Shown in pieces: positions 44,101-52,826 of a stretch of DNA of 64,000 bases. Each line of letters opens with the position of its first letter. Within the stretch, counting starts at the first letter, position 1. A program made the position numbers and the translations under genes. Below the pieces are notes generated by a model. The model was not told the origin of the DNA. It did not search any database and saw only the letters and a list, made by a program, of their open reading frames with translations. The stretch is from an uncultured Paludibacter sp. GTDB taxonomy: Bacteria; Bacteroidota; Bacteroidia; Bacteroidales; Paludibacteraceae. The stretch spans positions 62,001 to 126,000 of the forward strand of contig CALFXE010000235.1 in assembly GCA_937927845.1 (NCBI GenBank). The letters are read 5' to 3'.

Positions 44101-46482
44101 TTAAAAATCAACCAACACTTTAACCGTCTTATCGGTCTTATTGACAGACATTCGGATAACATATAATCCTTTTGTGAGGGGAATCCACACCTCTTTTTCA
44201 TTCATAGTATTACTATAAATCAGATGACCGGACAAATTAAAAACGCGAATACGCGTGTCAACAATTTTTTTTTCAAGGATTACGGAACATCCTCCTTCTT
44301 TGCTTATAACAGTAAAATCATTTTCCTTGATAAAATCTAATCCTGTTTCTTCGTGGAGTTCTTTCAATTCCAAACGAAAATGATCCACTTTGAACCATCC
44401 GGCATTATTCGTAGCGGCATTTCCGTTAGCGAGCTTATTGTTGGTACGGATTCCAAGTTTAAGCATTTCTCCTTTCTCTATTGCCACATCAACCTTCATT
44501 TCCCGTAAATAAAGCGGATTCGAAGCTGAAGGAAGCCACGAGGCAAAGCTGTATTGTTCTTCCTGATTCAAATTCACGCCGTAATCGGATTCAGAGCCAT
44601 AATACTGCACGCTATTGTTGGCAAAAAGACGTTGCGTAGTTAATTTCCCGTTATCTACAGCCATTCTGCAACATACGGTATATTCGCCGGCGGGCAATCC
44701 GGTTATATCCTGGTACAGTTCAAAATTAGCCGGCATGGGATTGGATTGATACCAGCATACATTGTTGCCGTCCTTTTCGTTGGCATCATTATTAATGCCG
44801 AAAGAACTCCCGTTAATTCCTGTATCTGTCCAACCGTAAGGAGTGCCATAAGAAGTGCTGCCATCGTTCAGAACCCCTTCTGATTTATATTCAAAGCTTG
44901 GATTAACAATATGAATGGTTTCGGCAGGATCGTCGGGCGCAATGGGCTCGCTGGTCCTGAACTCATAACTTACGGTGATACTACTGCTTCCTTTCAGCAT
45001 ATTGACTTGTGCCCCATTGCTGATGAGCTTATCCTTAATCCGCAAGTCCTCGAAAAGGGTGTTACTGATATCATATTTTCCGAAGAATCTTATCTTATTG
45101 TTGTCGAAACAAGTCAGTCTTACGATTTTTATATCCGAGATAGGAGCAAGGTTCGATTCGAATTCCACAGCATAGTCACCACCCGATATGGTCTTCTCCG
45201 TTTCTTCGACCCTGATATCACGAAATTCGACACCCATAATGGGATTTGTTCCTTCACGCGTATCGACGCCAACTCCTCTTCTACAGTGAATCACATCACA
45301 GTTCCGAAACAAGATGCCGGACATGTCGCCTACGCTCTGCATGCCGGCTTTAACCCCACCACTCCAGTTGTAGCAAACGTTGTTGCTGAAAACACAATTA
45401 TCCATATCGCCTTGCCGCGCCTTAGCGCAATACGCATCGTCAATCGTTATTACAAAGCATTGGTTTACTATAGTGTTGGACGATGTAACGGAATTGATGC
45501 CATCGTTCTCTATTTTATATCGGATATCCTTGTGGTTCAATACTTTTACATTTTGAACAAGGATGTTCTCTGAACGCATCAGCTCAACAGTCCAGCCCGA
45601 ACCGTCCTTGACGATGATTCCGTTCAATTCTATATTCGAGGAGTAATCGAGCTGTACAACCCTCCGGCGGGGATGTGCCACCGATTGGGAAGTAAAACCG
45701 GCCGGCGGCGACATGAGCTTGTAACCGCTTCCGTCTATTTCGCCCCTTCCTGTAATTTTTGCATTGCTGGCATTGTGAATAATCACAGCGGGAGGCAAGG
45801 TCGAATTCTGGACGTACTGACTTCGTACGTCGATTGCTTTGAGGACAGCTCCGGGAGCGAGGTAAAGTTCCACATTGCTTTTTACGGACAGGTTTTCTTT
45901 AATCGTATATAATCCGTAAGGAATATAAACAATACCGCCACCTGCATCCGAAGCATCGTCTATCGCTTCCTGTATGGCTGTTTGCGCAAAGCTTACCCCT
46001 GACGGATCGGCAGAATAGGGTGCGGCGGTAACATTATAAATCCCTTCGGTATCGATTGCCGGAGCGTTCTTCTCGGGCAAATCCCCCAGAATTACTAACT
46101 TTTCAAGATTGTTAATTTGTACCATAAGGTATCTCGGGGTTTCATCGTCGGAGGTTACTTGTGGCAAGTTAAATGTTAACTGTTTGTTATTCACCGTGGC
46201 TTCTATACCTAATGAAAGGGGGCTGATTTTAAACGTGCTGATGTTTTCATTGACGGTAACGGTGATGCTGGCATTCCCATCGAAGCCGAAGTGCATATAG
46301 TGATAATCCATGTAATCAATCACATTTGCTTCCTTGTCATCTATTGTGATGCTAAACACGTTGCTAATCAATGCATTCGGGGGAAGCGGATAAATGTCCA
46401 CTGCTGCGTAAGCAGTTATCTTTGTCAGGAAAGAAAAAAATAATAGGCTGATAAACGCCAAAAAAAACATAGGTTTTGTCAT
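44101..46482 (-). CDS. secreted right-handed beta-helix glycosidase (GH28/GH49-like) with CBM-like module
   Basis: 793 residues. Signal peptide with MTKPMFF start (copied cassette), then an N-terminal beta-sandwich (about 25-120) as seen before GH49-type helices. The beta-helix domain is at about 130-510: SADPSGVSFAQTAIQEAIDDA, GGGIVYIPYGLYTI, GRGEIDGSG, ENDGINSVTSSNT, ITIDDAYCAK. The polygalacturonase Asp residues have counterparts (NDGI, DDAY) but the GHG histidine motif is replaced by SGGVKAG, so it is not an ordinary polygalacturonase. A single CBM-like module (about 525-705; FGINNDANEKDGNNVCWY, WFKVDHFRLEL) and a sorting tail (IRVFNLSGHLIYS) follow. It probably cuts a uronate-containing glycan together with the GH115 pair; the family assignment within the clan is uncertain. 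Confidence 0.8.
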   Translation of the reverse strand: MTKPMFFLAFISLLFFSFLTKITAYAAVDIYPLPPNALISNVFSITIDDKEANVIDYMDYHYMHFGFDGNASITVTVNENISTFKISPLSLGIEATVNNKQLTFNLPQVTSDDETPRYLMVQINNLEKLVILGDLPEKNAPAIDTEGIYNVTAAPYSADPSGVSFAQTAIQEAIDDASDAGGGIVYIPYGLYTIKENLSVKSNVELYLAPGAVLKAIDVRSQYVQNSTLPPAVIIHNASNAKITGRGEIDGSGYKLMSPPAGFTSQSVAHPRRRVVQLDYSSNIELNGIIVKDGSGWTVELMRSENILVQNVKVLNHKDIRYKIENDGINSVTSSNTIVNQCFVITIDDAYCAKARQGDMDNCVFSNNVCYNWSGGVKAGMQSVGDMSGILFRNCDVIHCRRGVGVDTREGTNPIMGVEFRDIRVEETEKTISGGDYAVEFESNLAPISDIKIVRLTCFDNNKIRFFGKYDISNTLFEDLRIKDKLISNGAQVNMLKGSSSITVSYEFRTSEPIAPDDPAETIHIVNPSFEYKSEGVLNDGSTSYGTPYGWTDTGINGSSFGINNDANEKDGNNVCWYQSNPMPANFELYQDITGLPAGEYTVCCRMAVDNGKLTTQRLFANNSVQYYGSESDYGVNLNQEEQYSFASWLPSASNPLYLREMKVDVAIEKGEMLKLGIRTNNKLANGNAATNNAGWFKVDHFRLELKELHEETGLDFIKENDFTVISKEGGCSVILEKKIVDTRIRVFNLSGHLIYSNTMNEKEVWIPLTKGLYVIRMSVNKTDKTVKVLVDF

Positions 46483-46508
46483 GATAAAAAATAAATATTA
46501 ATATGATT

Positions 46509-46526
46509 AAATCCGCATGCAGATTT
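46509..46526 (-). promoter_or_regulatory. leader hairpin upstream of the GH28-like gene
   Basis: On the minus strand AAATCTGCATGCGGATTT folds into an almost complete palindrome (one T-G pair) at the same offset from the start codon as the hairpin at 39716. The loop bases of the other copy have become paired while the outer stem stays intact. Confidence 0.45.
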
Positions 46527-46631
46527 TTGATTGTTAGGAATTGTTTCAAATTTTACAAATTCATCAAAAGAATAGCGGAAGACAATCGCTGAAAAATTCA
46601 AAACAATTCCTTAAGTTCAATATCTCGATGT

Positions 46632-46639
46632 CAAATATA
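46632..46639 (-). promoter_or_regulatory. candidate -7 promoter element TATATTTG
   Basis: Same TAnnTTTG match and same 150-base distance to the start codon as in the other cassette. No standard-spaced TTTG upstream. Confidence 0.4.
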
Positions 46640-46745
46640 CATTATAAGAGATTAATATTTGGGTTAAATTCAGAAGAAAAAGCTGTAATCAGATCTTATA
46701 ACTACGCGATAGAATTCGTGGCTAATATCCTAAGAATATCTCTTT

Positions 46746-47438
46746 TTATCTTACAGTTACCTTAAATGTTTCGTTCTCTGTTGCTTTTACAATATATACT
46801 CCCGGGATCAATTCAACTGGTACCTCCGGCATATTGGATTTGACATCTGCTATTTTTATCCCATTAAGGTCATAAACTACATAAGCATCCGTTCCTTCTA
46901 CCGTCAATTTCCGATCGCGTACAAAGTACGTGCATTTTGTGCTTACTTCATTAACACCGGTTTTGGAATCTACCGTATAATTAATGGTATATGTTTTTGT
47001 AGTAATACCATCGAGCGCAGTAACTGTTATGGTTGAAATACCGGATCCTGAACTTACATCGACAGTTCCCGCTCCGGTAACAGTTACGTCTTGTAAATTG
47101 GCAGTGGCAATAGCAGTTACCGTTTCTGTTCCTGCCGGCAACTTAACGGTATAAGTAGTAGTTTCCGGCGAAAAATTCAAACTTCCGGAGCTTAAAGTAA
47201 TATTGGCAAGATCCGCATCACCGGCTTTAGCCGGATCCAATTTAGTTAAGCGGAAATAATCGATTCTAAACATTGGCGACTGCTGTACTCTCATAGTACC
47301 GTTAGATTGTTTATTGCTTGTGCGGACACCTAATTTAAGCGAGTCGTTTTCGGCGATAGTAACGTAAACCGCCATTTCTTTCAAATTGGCTTCGCCATAA
47401 TCCGTATGTCCGGCAAAAGCATAATTTTCACAAGTCAA
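46746..47438 (-). pseudogene. truncated remnant: half CBM-like module, cadherin-like domain and sorting tail
   Basis: Only a TTG (47438) starts this frame; no ATG lies between it and the upstream stop. The first recognisable residues (FAGHTDYG ... LKEMAVYVTIAENDSLKLGVRTSNKQSNG ... FRIDYFRL, counted in pieces) are the second half of the module found in the GH115 and GH28-like genes, entered mid-domain at the equivalent of FADHTPDAG. A cadherin-like beta-sandwich (ANITLSSGSLNFSPETTTY) and a tail (YVVYDLNGIKIADV, PGVYIVKATEN) follow. It therefore looks like the 3' end of a larger secreted enzyme whose front was lost, perhaps during rearrangements that produced the 296-bp repeats. The upstream in-frame codons are hydrophobic, so an unusual start cannot be excluded. 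Confidence 0.7.
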
Positions 47439-47570
47439 ACATAAGGTGAAGCATATTACAATTTGGGTTAAATGTGGGTTAACAGATGAATAAAAAGTAT
47501 TAATTGATAGATATTCTTTACTAAAATTACAGAGTCATTTTAGTGTGTTTAAATTGTTGTAACGTAAAAG

Positions 47571-50072
47571 TTAAGTTAAGTCTGGCTTTTCTCCCATTGA
47601 CTTTGTATAATTTGAAATAAACTTGTTATTCAATAAAATGGACTGATCTTTCTTACCTAATTTTTGTAAAGCATGTACGTATAATTTGAGAGCATCTTCG
47701 TTTAAAGGATCTATAATGAAATATAAATCTGTATACTTTATTAATTCTTTGTAGTTCTTATTTTCATGCAACTTGAGTATGTAATCCCAGAGTATTTTCT
47801 CTACTTCGTTTTCATATTCGTGCTTATGAGCATCAATCCAATTTTCCTGTAAATTTGGAAATAAAGCTCCACGCTTTAAAATATCAAAAAGCTTGAGTAT
47901 GTTTTCATTTTCATCTGTACCTTTATTTTTTATATTATTGATGGTTTCTTTATATTTGATATAATCGCAATAAAAAGATGTGTCAAACGAAAAATACCAT
48001 TTAGAATTTTGATAAAATAAAGTAATACCGTACATATCAGTAAGTATACTGCGTAATCTATTAATAGTCACACCCCGTGTGTTTTTCGCGCTGTTAGTAT
48101 CTTTATCCATCCATAATTCCGAGGTCAGCATATCCGTTGAGATTCCTTCTTTATCAACACTGTAAAAAAGTATTAGAGCAAACAAGGATCTTAATTTAGG
48201 ACTGAATCGGTAACTTATGTCACGACCATTTTTATCATATACAGTAAAATCACCAAAGACGAATACAGAGTTTTTTCTATCCTTTTCTTGCTTAGTTTGA
48301 ATTCCTTGCTTGTCCTGACTGTTTCTATGTAGAGTAGGGATATTCCAATCCTGTTTTTTCTTCTTTAAAAACAGAACAACCGGAATAAGAATCAGAGAGA
48401 ACAATAATAACCAATAAAAAGAGAACTTACTTTCTGACCTCAATTCTGAAAATGATATAGGTGGCGACAAAAGAGAATACATTCGTATCTCTGCATACTT
48501 ATTTTCAGTGTTTTCCCTAATAACAGCATAGAACTCCTGCATTAAATTATTATAAAATAAATATACAGAAGTTTCAATCTGTTCAGCATTAATATGAATT
48601 GAATCACTGACTATTTCGTAGCTGCCATCAATAATATTAAATTTATATAGCTGTAATGTTGAATTAAACTGATATTGGGGATAGCATAAAGTGTAAAAAT
48701 GTGTTTTATCATCATCAAGTATTATGTTGCTGCAAGGAACAAATCCTGACTGGATATCTTTTATTTCCCATATTTTCGTTATCTGTTTTGCTTCCATATC
48801 CAATAAAAACAGATCATATAAGTGCCTTCCACCGTGTTCCTGCTTTCCTGATTCATTTCCGATTCCACCCATGATTAATATTTGAGACGGCAATACGCCT
48901 TGTCCTAAAGCTGAAAAATAACGTGGATAGATTTCATCTCCTGTAAATTCCACGTAATCCCAATTATCTTGTTTATAATCGTATTTTAATATTTTATTTG
49001 AGTACGAATGATTCCCATACCCTCCAAAAATATAGAGATTTTTTTTTGTATCTCCTACAAAAGCATTGTGATGATGAAGTTCAGTACCTATTCTTGCATA
49101 TCCGTATTCTGTTGAATAATTTTTCATGTTAACAATAGCCATAGTAGGTTTATCCTGTGTTTCCTGGTTTAAATTGTAAATATATAATATTTCATTTTCT
49201 TCATCATAAAAGGTTTCGCCTGAATTCACGTTAGGAAGGAGATCATCTGAAATGTATAATCTTTTATTATTATATCTCATTGAGTAAGTGTATATAGAAT
49301 TCTTATCAACAACAATGACCTGATTCTTATCTTCATCGTAACTTATTCCTGTCATTGGATCAGATTTGAATCTTGCTTTTTCCTGCCAGTAAAAATGTCT
49401 GTTGGCAAGCCATCTTGGATTCTTAACAATTCCCTTTACACGACCCTTATCGTCTCGTACTTTTTCACCATTAATTTCATTCAATGGTATATTATATTTT
49501 TTTCCTCCAATCTCTTCGATATGAATATTGCGAATTGCCATTTCCGGTACATCTAAATTTAGTCCATATAGTCCAAATGCAAGTTTTATAGATGAAGGAT
49601 CTTTTAGTCCGATTGGTTCGCAGGAATATGAAAAATCTTTAGATATAACTTCTGCGCGGTCAGATTTTAGATCAAATATGATGCTGATAGGTAGCCAGCG
49701 TTTTTCCTCGATATCTTGTTTTGTGATAGGAATCTGAACCGATTTGTGGGTAATAGGACTATGGAAATCCAGATAAATTTTGTCTTCACCATAAAAATTT
49801 ACGAATGCAAAGTTGATTTCTTGCTTAGTTTCATTTATTACACGAAGTATATAACCAAATTGCTTTATATCCCATATAGTAAGATCGAAATCGATCCGGA
49901 ATGCATCTTTCATCATCAAAGCCTTATCGTCAAATAAAATTAAAGATGTCCTATCGCTAATTCTCTCTGTTCTAGATGAAAATAAAAGTCCATTAATGTG
50001 TTTTTGTGGAAACACATTAAAATAATAAAATATCAGAATTATTATGGTTATTACATTCTTTTTCATCAACAT
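47571..50072 (-). CDS. membrane-spanning SARP-like transcriptional regulator with periplasmic LamG/kelch sensor
   Basis: 833 residues in one chain. Signal-type N-terminus (ends VFPQ), a concanavalin/LamG-like domain (about 45-190; FRIDFDLTIWDIKQFGYILRV in pieces), and a kelch propeller (about 230-540; HHNAFVGDTKKNLYIFGGYG, PRYFSALGQGVLPSQILIMGG). One membrane helix is at 552-570 followed by KKKK. The cytoplasmic side has a winged-helix OmpR/SARP-type DNA-binding domain at about 600-695 (FGDFTVYDKNGRDISY, LTSELWMDKDT, TRGVTINRLRSIL) and a BTAD-like TPR region (about 710-830). It is thus a one-component regulator that could sense a glycan in the periplasm and bind DNA directly. It lies between the GH115 block and the GtaA/GH31 genes and probably controls one or both. 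Confidence 0.8.
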   Translation of the reverse strand: MLMKKNVITIIILIFYYFNVFPQKHINGLLFSSRTERISDRTSLILFDDKALMMKDAFRIDFDLTIWDIKQFGYILRVINETKQEINFAFVNFYGEDKIYLDFHSPITHKSVQIPITKQDIEEKRWLPISIIFDLKSDRAEVISKDFSYSCEPIGLKDPSSIKLAFGLYGLNLDVPEMAIRNIHIEEIGGKKYNIPLNEINGEKVRDDKGRVKGIVKNPRWLANRHFYWQEKARFKSDPMTGISYDEDKNQVIVVDKNSIYTYSMRYNNKRLYISDDLLPNVNSGETFYDEENEILYIYNLNQETQDKPTMAIVNMKNYSTEYGYARIGTELHHHNAFVGDTKKNLYIFGGYGNHSYSNKILKYDYKQDNWDYVEFTGDEIYPRYFSALGQGVLPSQILIMGGIGNESGKQEHGGRHLYDLFLLDMEAKQITKIWEIKDIQSGFVPCSNIILDDDKTHFYTLCYPQYQFNSTLQLYKFNIIDGSYEIVSDSIHINAEQIETSVYLFYNNLMQEFYAVIRENTENKYAEIRMYSLLSPPISFSELRSESKFSFYWLLLFSLILIPVVLFLKKKKQDWNIPTLHRNSQDKQGIQTKQEKDRKNSVFVFGDFTVYDKNGRDISYRFSPKLRSLFALILFYSVDKEGISTDMLTSELWMDKDTNSAKNTRGVTINRLRSILTDMYGITLFYQNSKWYFSFDTSFYCDYIKYKETINNIKNKGTDENENILKLFDILKRGALFPNLQENWIDAHKHEYENEVEKILWDYILKLHENKNYKELIKYTDLYFIIDPLNEDALKLYVHALQKLGKKDQSILLNNKFISNYTKSMGEKPDLT

Positions 50073-50106
50073 AAAATTCAGTGTAAATCCAATATTTAAT
50101 TTGGAT

Positions 50107-52653
50107 CTACTTATTTATTAATTTATCTTCCATCATTTTTATAAAATATCCTCCTACAACAGGGCGTCCTTGAAATCCAAGACTTTCGGCGTTATTTGTC
50201 CAATACCAGTCAGCCATAGGTACTCTTGCTGGTGTTTCATTAACAACCCGGTAAAGAGGAGAAATAAATTGCTGAAAAGTTTCAATGTTAGGAGATAAGG
50301 TTGCTGTCCATACAACCCAATCTGCTTTTGTATATGAATGTCGACTATCTAAAGGCAATCCGTATTTGTTTTGCTTCGTTAAATAATATGCAACTTCTTT
50401 TTCTCGTACTTCGTGTGGAAATACATCAATTTTCATGATTTTGTCCCAAGCCAGATTGTATTTTTGACTCCATGTATCTGGTTGATTGAAAGCAAAACGG
50501 TAATGATCTCCGTCGTCGGCAAGTTTTGTCCATTTTAAAGCTTGTAGACGTGCTTCTTCAGAATACTTCTCTGCAATACCATTTTTGTCAAGCATATCGG
50601 CCAGGCGTGCATAAGAAGCAATTCCCAATATTGCTTTAATCGATAAGTTGGTATTGTGTGCAGATAATCCTGTAAAAACATCCGTGTTCATCTGATTTCC
50701 AGGATCAAACCCTTCGTGTAAGAGATAATCTGCCCATTGCGACAGCACATCCCAATGTTTCTCTGCGTATACAGCATTACCTTCCATTGTCGCAATGGCT
50801 GCTGTGAGTATCAGCATGTTTCCCGATTCCTCTACCGGAAGAAGGAAAAAGTCAGAAGGTATTTGTCCGTTTGCATGAGGATATTCTCCAATATCATGAG
50901 GTGCAAATAAATAATCCCAATTACCACTTTCTACATAATAGAAAATAGGATTTAACATACCTTTTAGCAAATCAACATTATATAATAAGAATAGGGGAGC
51001 AGACGGATATGTAACATCAACAACAGCTGTTTTAGAAAGAGATTTTGATAGAAATAATAATTCATTATCAGGAGTTGAGAGTAATTTATGAGAAGATAAG
51101 GTTTGTCTGTAGGCTAAAGCACAAAGCTCTGCATATTCTTTTCCCCCACAACTATATGCATGGCTCATCATTTCAACATCAAATTCATCACATAGTTTTT
51201 TGATTTTCTTATATTGATTTTCTGCCTGAATGAATATCTGAGATATATCTTTATTTCCATGACGATTCCAATAAGGACGAAGATTTTCTCCGAAATATTG
51301 TGCTGAATAGATATCGTCATACCCAAGCATGATAAAACCATTCGTAGTCTTATTCACTCTACCAAGCGATCGGCTGAGTGCAATACGACTTCGTTTTTTA
51401 TCAGAAGGTGTGCTTATTGTTTCTTTTACAATGCCATCAGAACAAAAAGAAGTTCTCATTTCATTGTGATCTCCAAAAGCCATGTGAACCCCGTTTTTCT
51501 TTGCTACAAGATAAAAATGTCCCCAGTCTATATAATATCCACCATTTCTCCCCAATATGTTCTGCATGGTGGTGCCTGTTTTCAGAAAGGCAAGATTTCC
51601 TATCTCAAGAGTCTCGCTTGCAGTTTCCTGACAATCATAACTTGTTGCCCATTCATTGCCTGCTTCAAAATACAATTCTACTTTATGTGTTTTAGAATCA
51701 TTTGGTACAACTTCATACGAAATATAATTTACAGGACGAGATAATAACTCTAAATCATCCATTAGCAGAGGAGCTGTAAATGTCAGTTTTAAATCAACAG
51801 GACCACAAGTAAAGGTATAGATGGTCTGTGTTGGCTGAACATCAACAGATTTCTGAATTGCTGTTTGCTCAAAGAGTGTAGAAGCAGGTTGTTCATAGCT
51901 TAATCCAAAATCGATTATAGCATTTCTAATTCTATTCGTACAGTGTGCTGCTATAATATTTCTACCTTTACGAAGGGAACGAACAGCTTCATCAGGCAAC
52001 CTCATCCTTTCGTTCTTTCTCACCACAGGTCCTGTACTAATCACATTAACTCCATTAATGTATATTTCCGCATCATCATCATTCGAGTATTCCATATAAA
52101 TATCCTTTCCTGTCAAATCCTCGTCTAATACAAACTCTCTTCTAATCCAGATGTGTTCGCTTTGCCACGAAGTTCGTATTATAGATCTTGGCATATTATT
52201 GTGATCAGAATATCCGAAAGCACCCTCTCCTGTTGTCCATGTGCTGTCGTTATAATCCATCTCTATCCAATTGCCTTCTGGTTTAGAAAGAATGTATTTT
52301 CCTTTCCAAATCCCTTGTCCTGAGGTGACAACTACAAACTCGGTGTGTTTTCCAACTCCCATGAATCTGAAATTTTCACCATCAACACGTATCACACCAA
52401 GTAATGGAAACTTTCGTCCTGTGTTGTGACAAACTTGTTGTTTATATAACGTATCTCCAAACAACCAACCATTAGTATAAGGATCAATTGTGATAAGAGG
52501 ATAAGCCGGAGCACGTAAAGAATTAGGGATATGATTAATTTCTTGTTTTTTACAACTAACAAAATATAAGATTCCTATAGAGAATAAAAATATTATCCAT
52601 AACCTTAATTTAGAGAATCTGTTTACTTTTACTTTTTCTTTATGACATTTCAT
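50107..52653 (-). CDS. GtaA-like (DUF4964/DUF5127/DUF4965/DUF1793) lipoprotein
   Basis: 848 residues, with a lipobox at LYFVSCKKQ (C34). The layout matches the 'glutaminase A' superfamily: an N-terminal DUF4964-like part (LRAPAYPLITIDPYTNGWLFGD, in pieces), a beta-sandwich (WIRREFVLDEDLTGKDIYME) and DUF5127-like region. The (alpha/alpha)6 DUF4965/DUF1793 part at the end holds PLFLLYNVDLLKGMLNPIF, FAPHDIGEYPHANGQ, WDVLSQWADYLL and RVPMADWYWTNNA. In Bacteroidota many such proteins sit in glycan loci, so glycoside hydrolysis is as likely as glutaminase activity; the reaction is unknown. It precedes the regulator by 34 bases on the same strand. Confidence 0.8.
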   Translation of the reverse strand: MKCHKEKVKVNRFSKLRLWIIFLFSIGILYFVSCKKQEINHIPNSLRAPAYPLITIDPYTNGWLFGDTLYKQQVCHNTGRKFPLLGVIRVDGENFRFMGVGKHTEFVVVTSGQGIWKGKYILSKPEGNWIEMDYNDSTWTTGEGAFGYSDHNNMPRSIIRTSWQSEHIWIRREFVLDEDLTGKDIYMEYSNDDDAEIYINGVNVISTGPVVRKNERMRLPDEAVRSLRKGRNIIAAHCTNRIRNAIIDFGLSYEQPASTLFEQTAIQKSVDVQPTQTIYTFTCGPVDLKLTFTAPLLMDDLELLSRPVNYISYEVVPNDSKTHKVELYFEAGNEWATSYDCQETASETLEIGNLAFLKTGTTMQNILGRNGGYYIDWGHFYLVAKKNGVHMAFGDHNEMRTSFCSDGIVKETISTPSDKKRSRIALSRSLGRVNKTTNGFIMLGYDDIYSAQYFGENLRPYWNRHGNKDISQIFIQAENQYKKIKKLCDEFDVEMMSHAYSCGGKEYAELCALAYRQTLSSHKLLSTPDNELLFLSKSLSKTAVVDVTYPSAPLFLLYNVDLLKGMLNPIFYYVESGNWDYLFAPHDIGEYPHANGQIPSDFFLLPVEESGNMLILTAAIATMEGNAVYAEKHWDVLSQWADYLLHEGFDPGNQMNTDVFTGLSAHNTNLSIKAILGIASYARLADMLDKNGIAEKYSEEARLQALKWTKLADDGDHYRFAFNQPDTWSQKYNLAWDKIMKIDVFPHEVREKEVAYYLTKQNKYGLPLDSRHSYTKADWVVWTATLSPNIETFQQFISPLYRVVNETPARVPMADWYWTNNAESLGFQGRPVVGGYFIKMMEDKLINK

Positions 52654-52715
52654 TTCTAATCAAATAATTTTTAAATTATTACTATAAGTCATGTAAATCA
52701 TCGAAATAGTTTGCA

Positions 52716-52723
52716 CAAATATA
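52716..52723 (-). promoter_or_regulatory. candidate -7 promoter element TATATTTG before the GtaA-like gene
   Basis: On the minus strand a TAnnTTTG match lies 62 bases before the start codon. A TTTG lies 15 bases further upstream, shorter than the usual spacing near 19, so this is only a candidate. It suggests the GtaA-like gene and the regulator can be transcribed separately from GH31. Confidence 0.35.
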
Positions 52724-52826
52724 GTCAAAAAACTTTACCAAATCGAATTTACATAATAAATTTCTAAATTTTTCATATCAATTCTAAAATTTAGTTTCAT
52801 TGATTTTAGGGAGATACGACAATATA

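Larger units (their letters stand above)
46429..46724. repeat. 296-bp direct repeat, copy 2
   Basis: Counterpart of 39636-39931. It includes a TAG at its upstream edge, the TATATTTG element, the leader hairpin and codons 1-18 of the GH28-like gene. Recombination between the two copies would remove or duplicate the 6.8-kb GH28-GH115 copy 2 unit. Confidence 0.88.

Noticed and set aside
44911..45573. 220-codon plus-strand ORF inside the GH28-like gene
   Set aside because: It lies fully within a well-supported beta-helix gene on the other strand and shows no recognisable domain.
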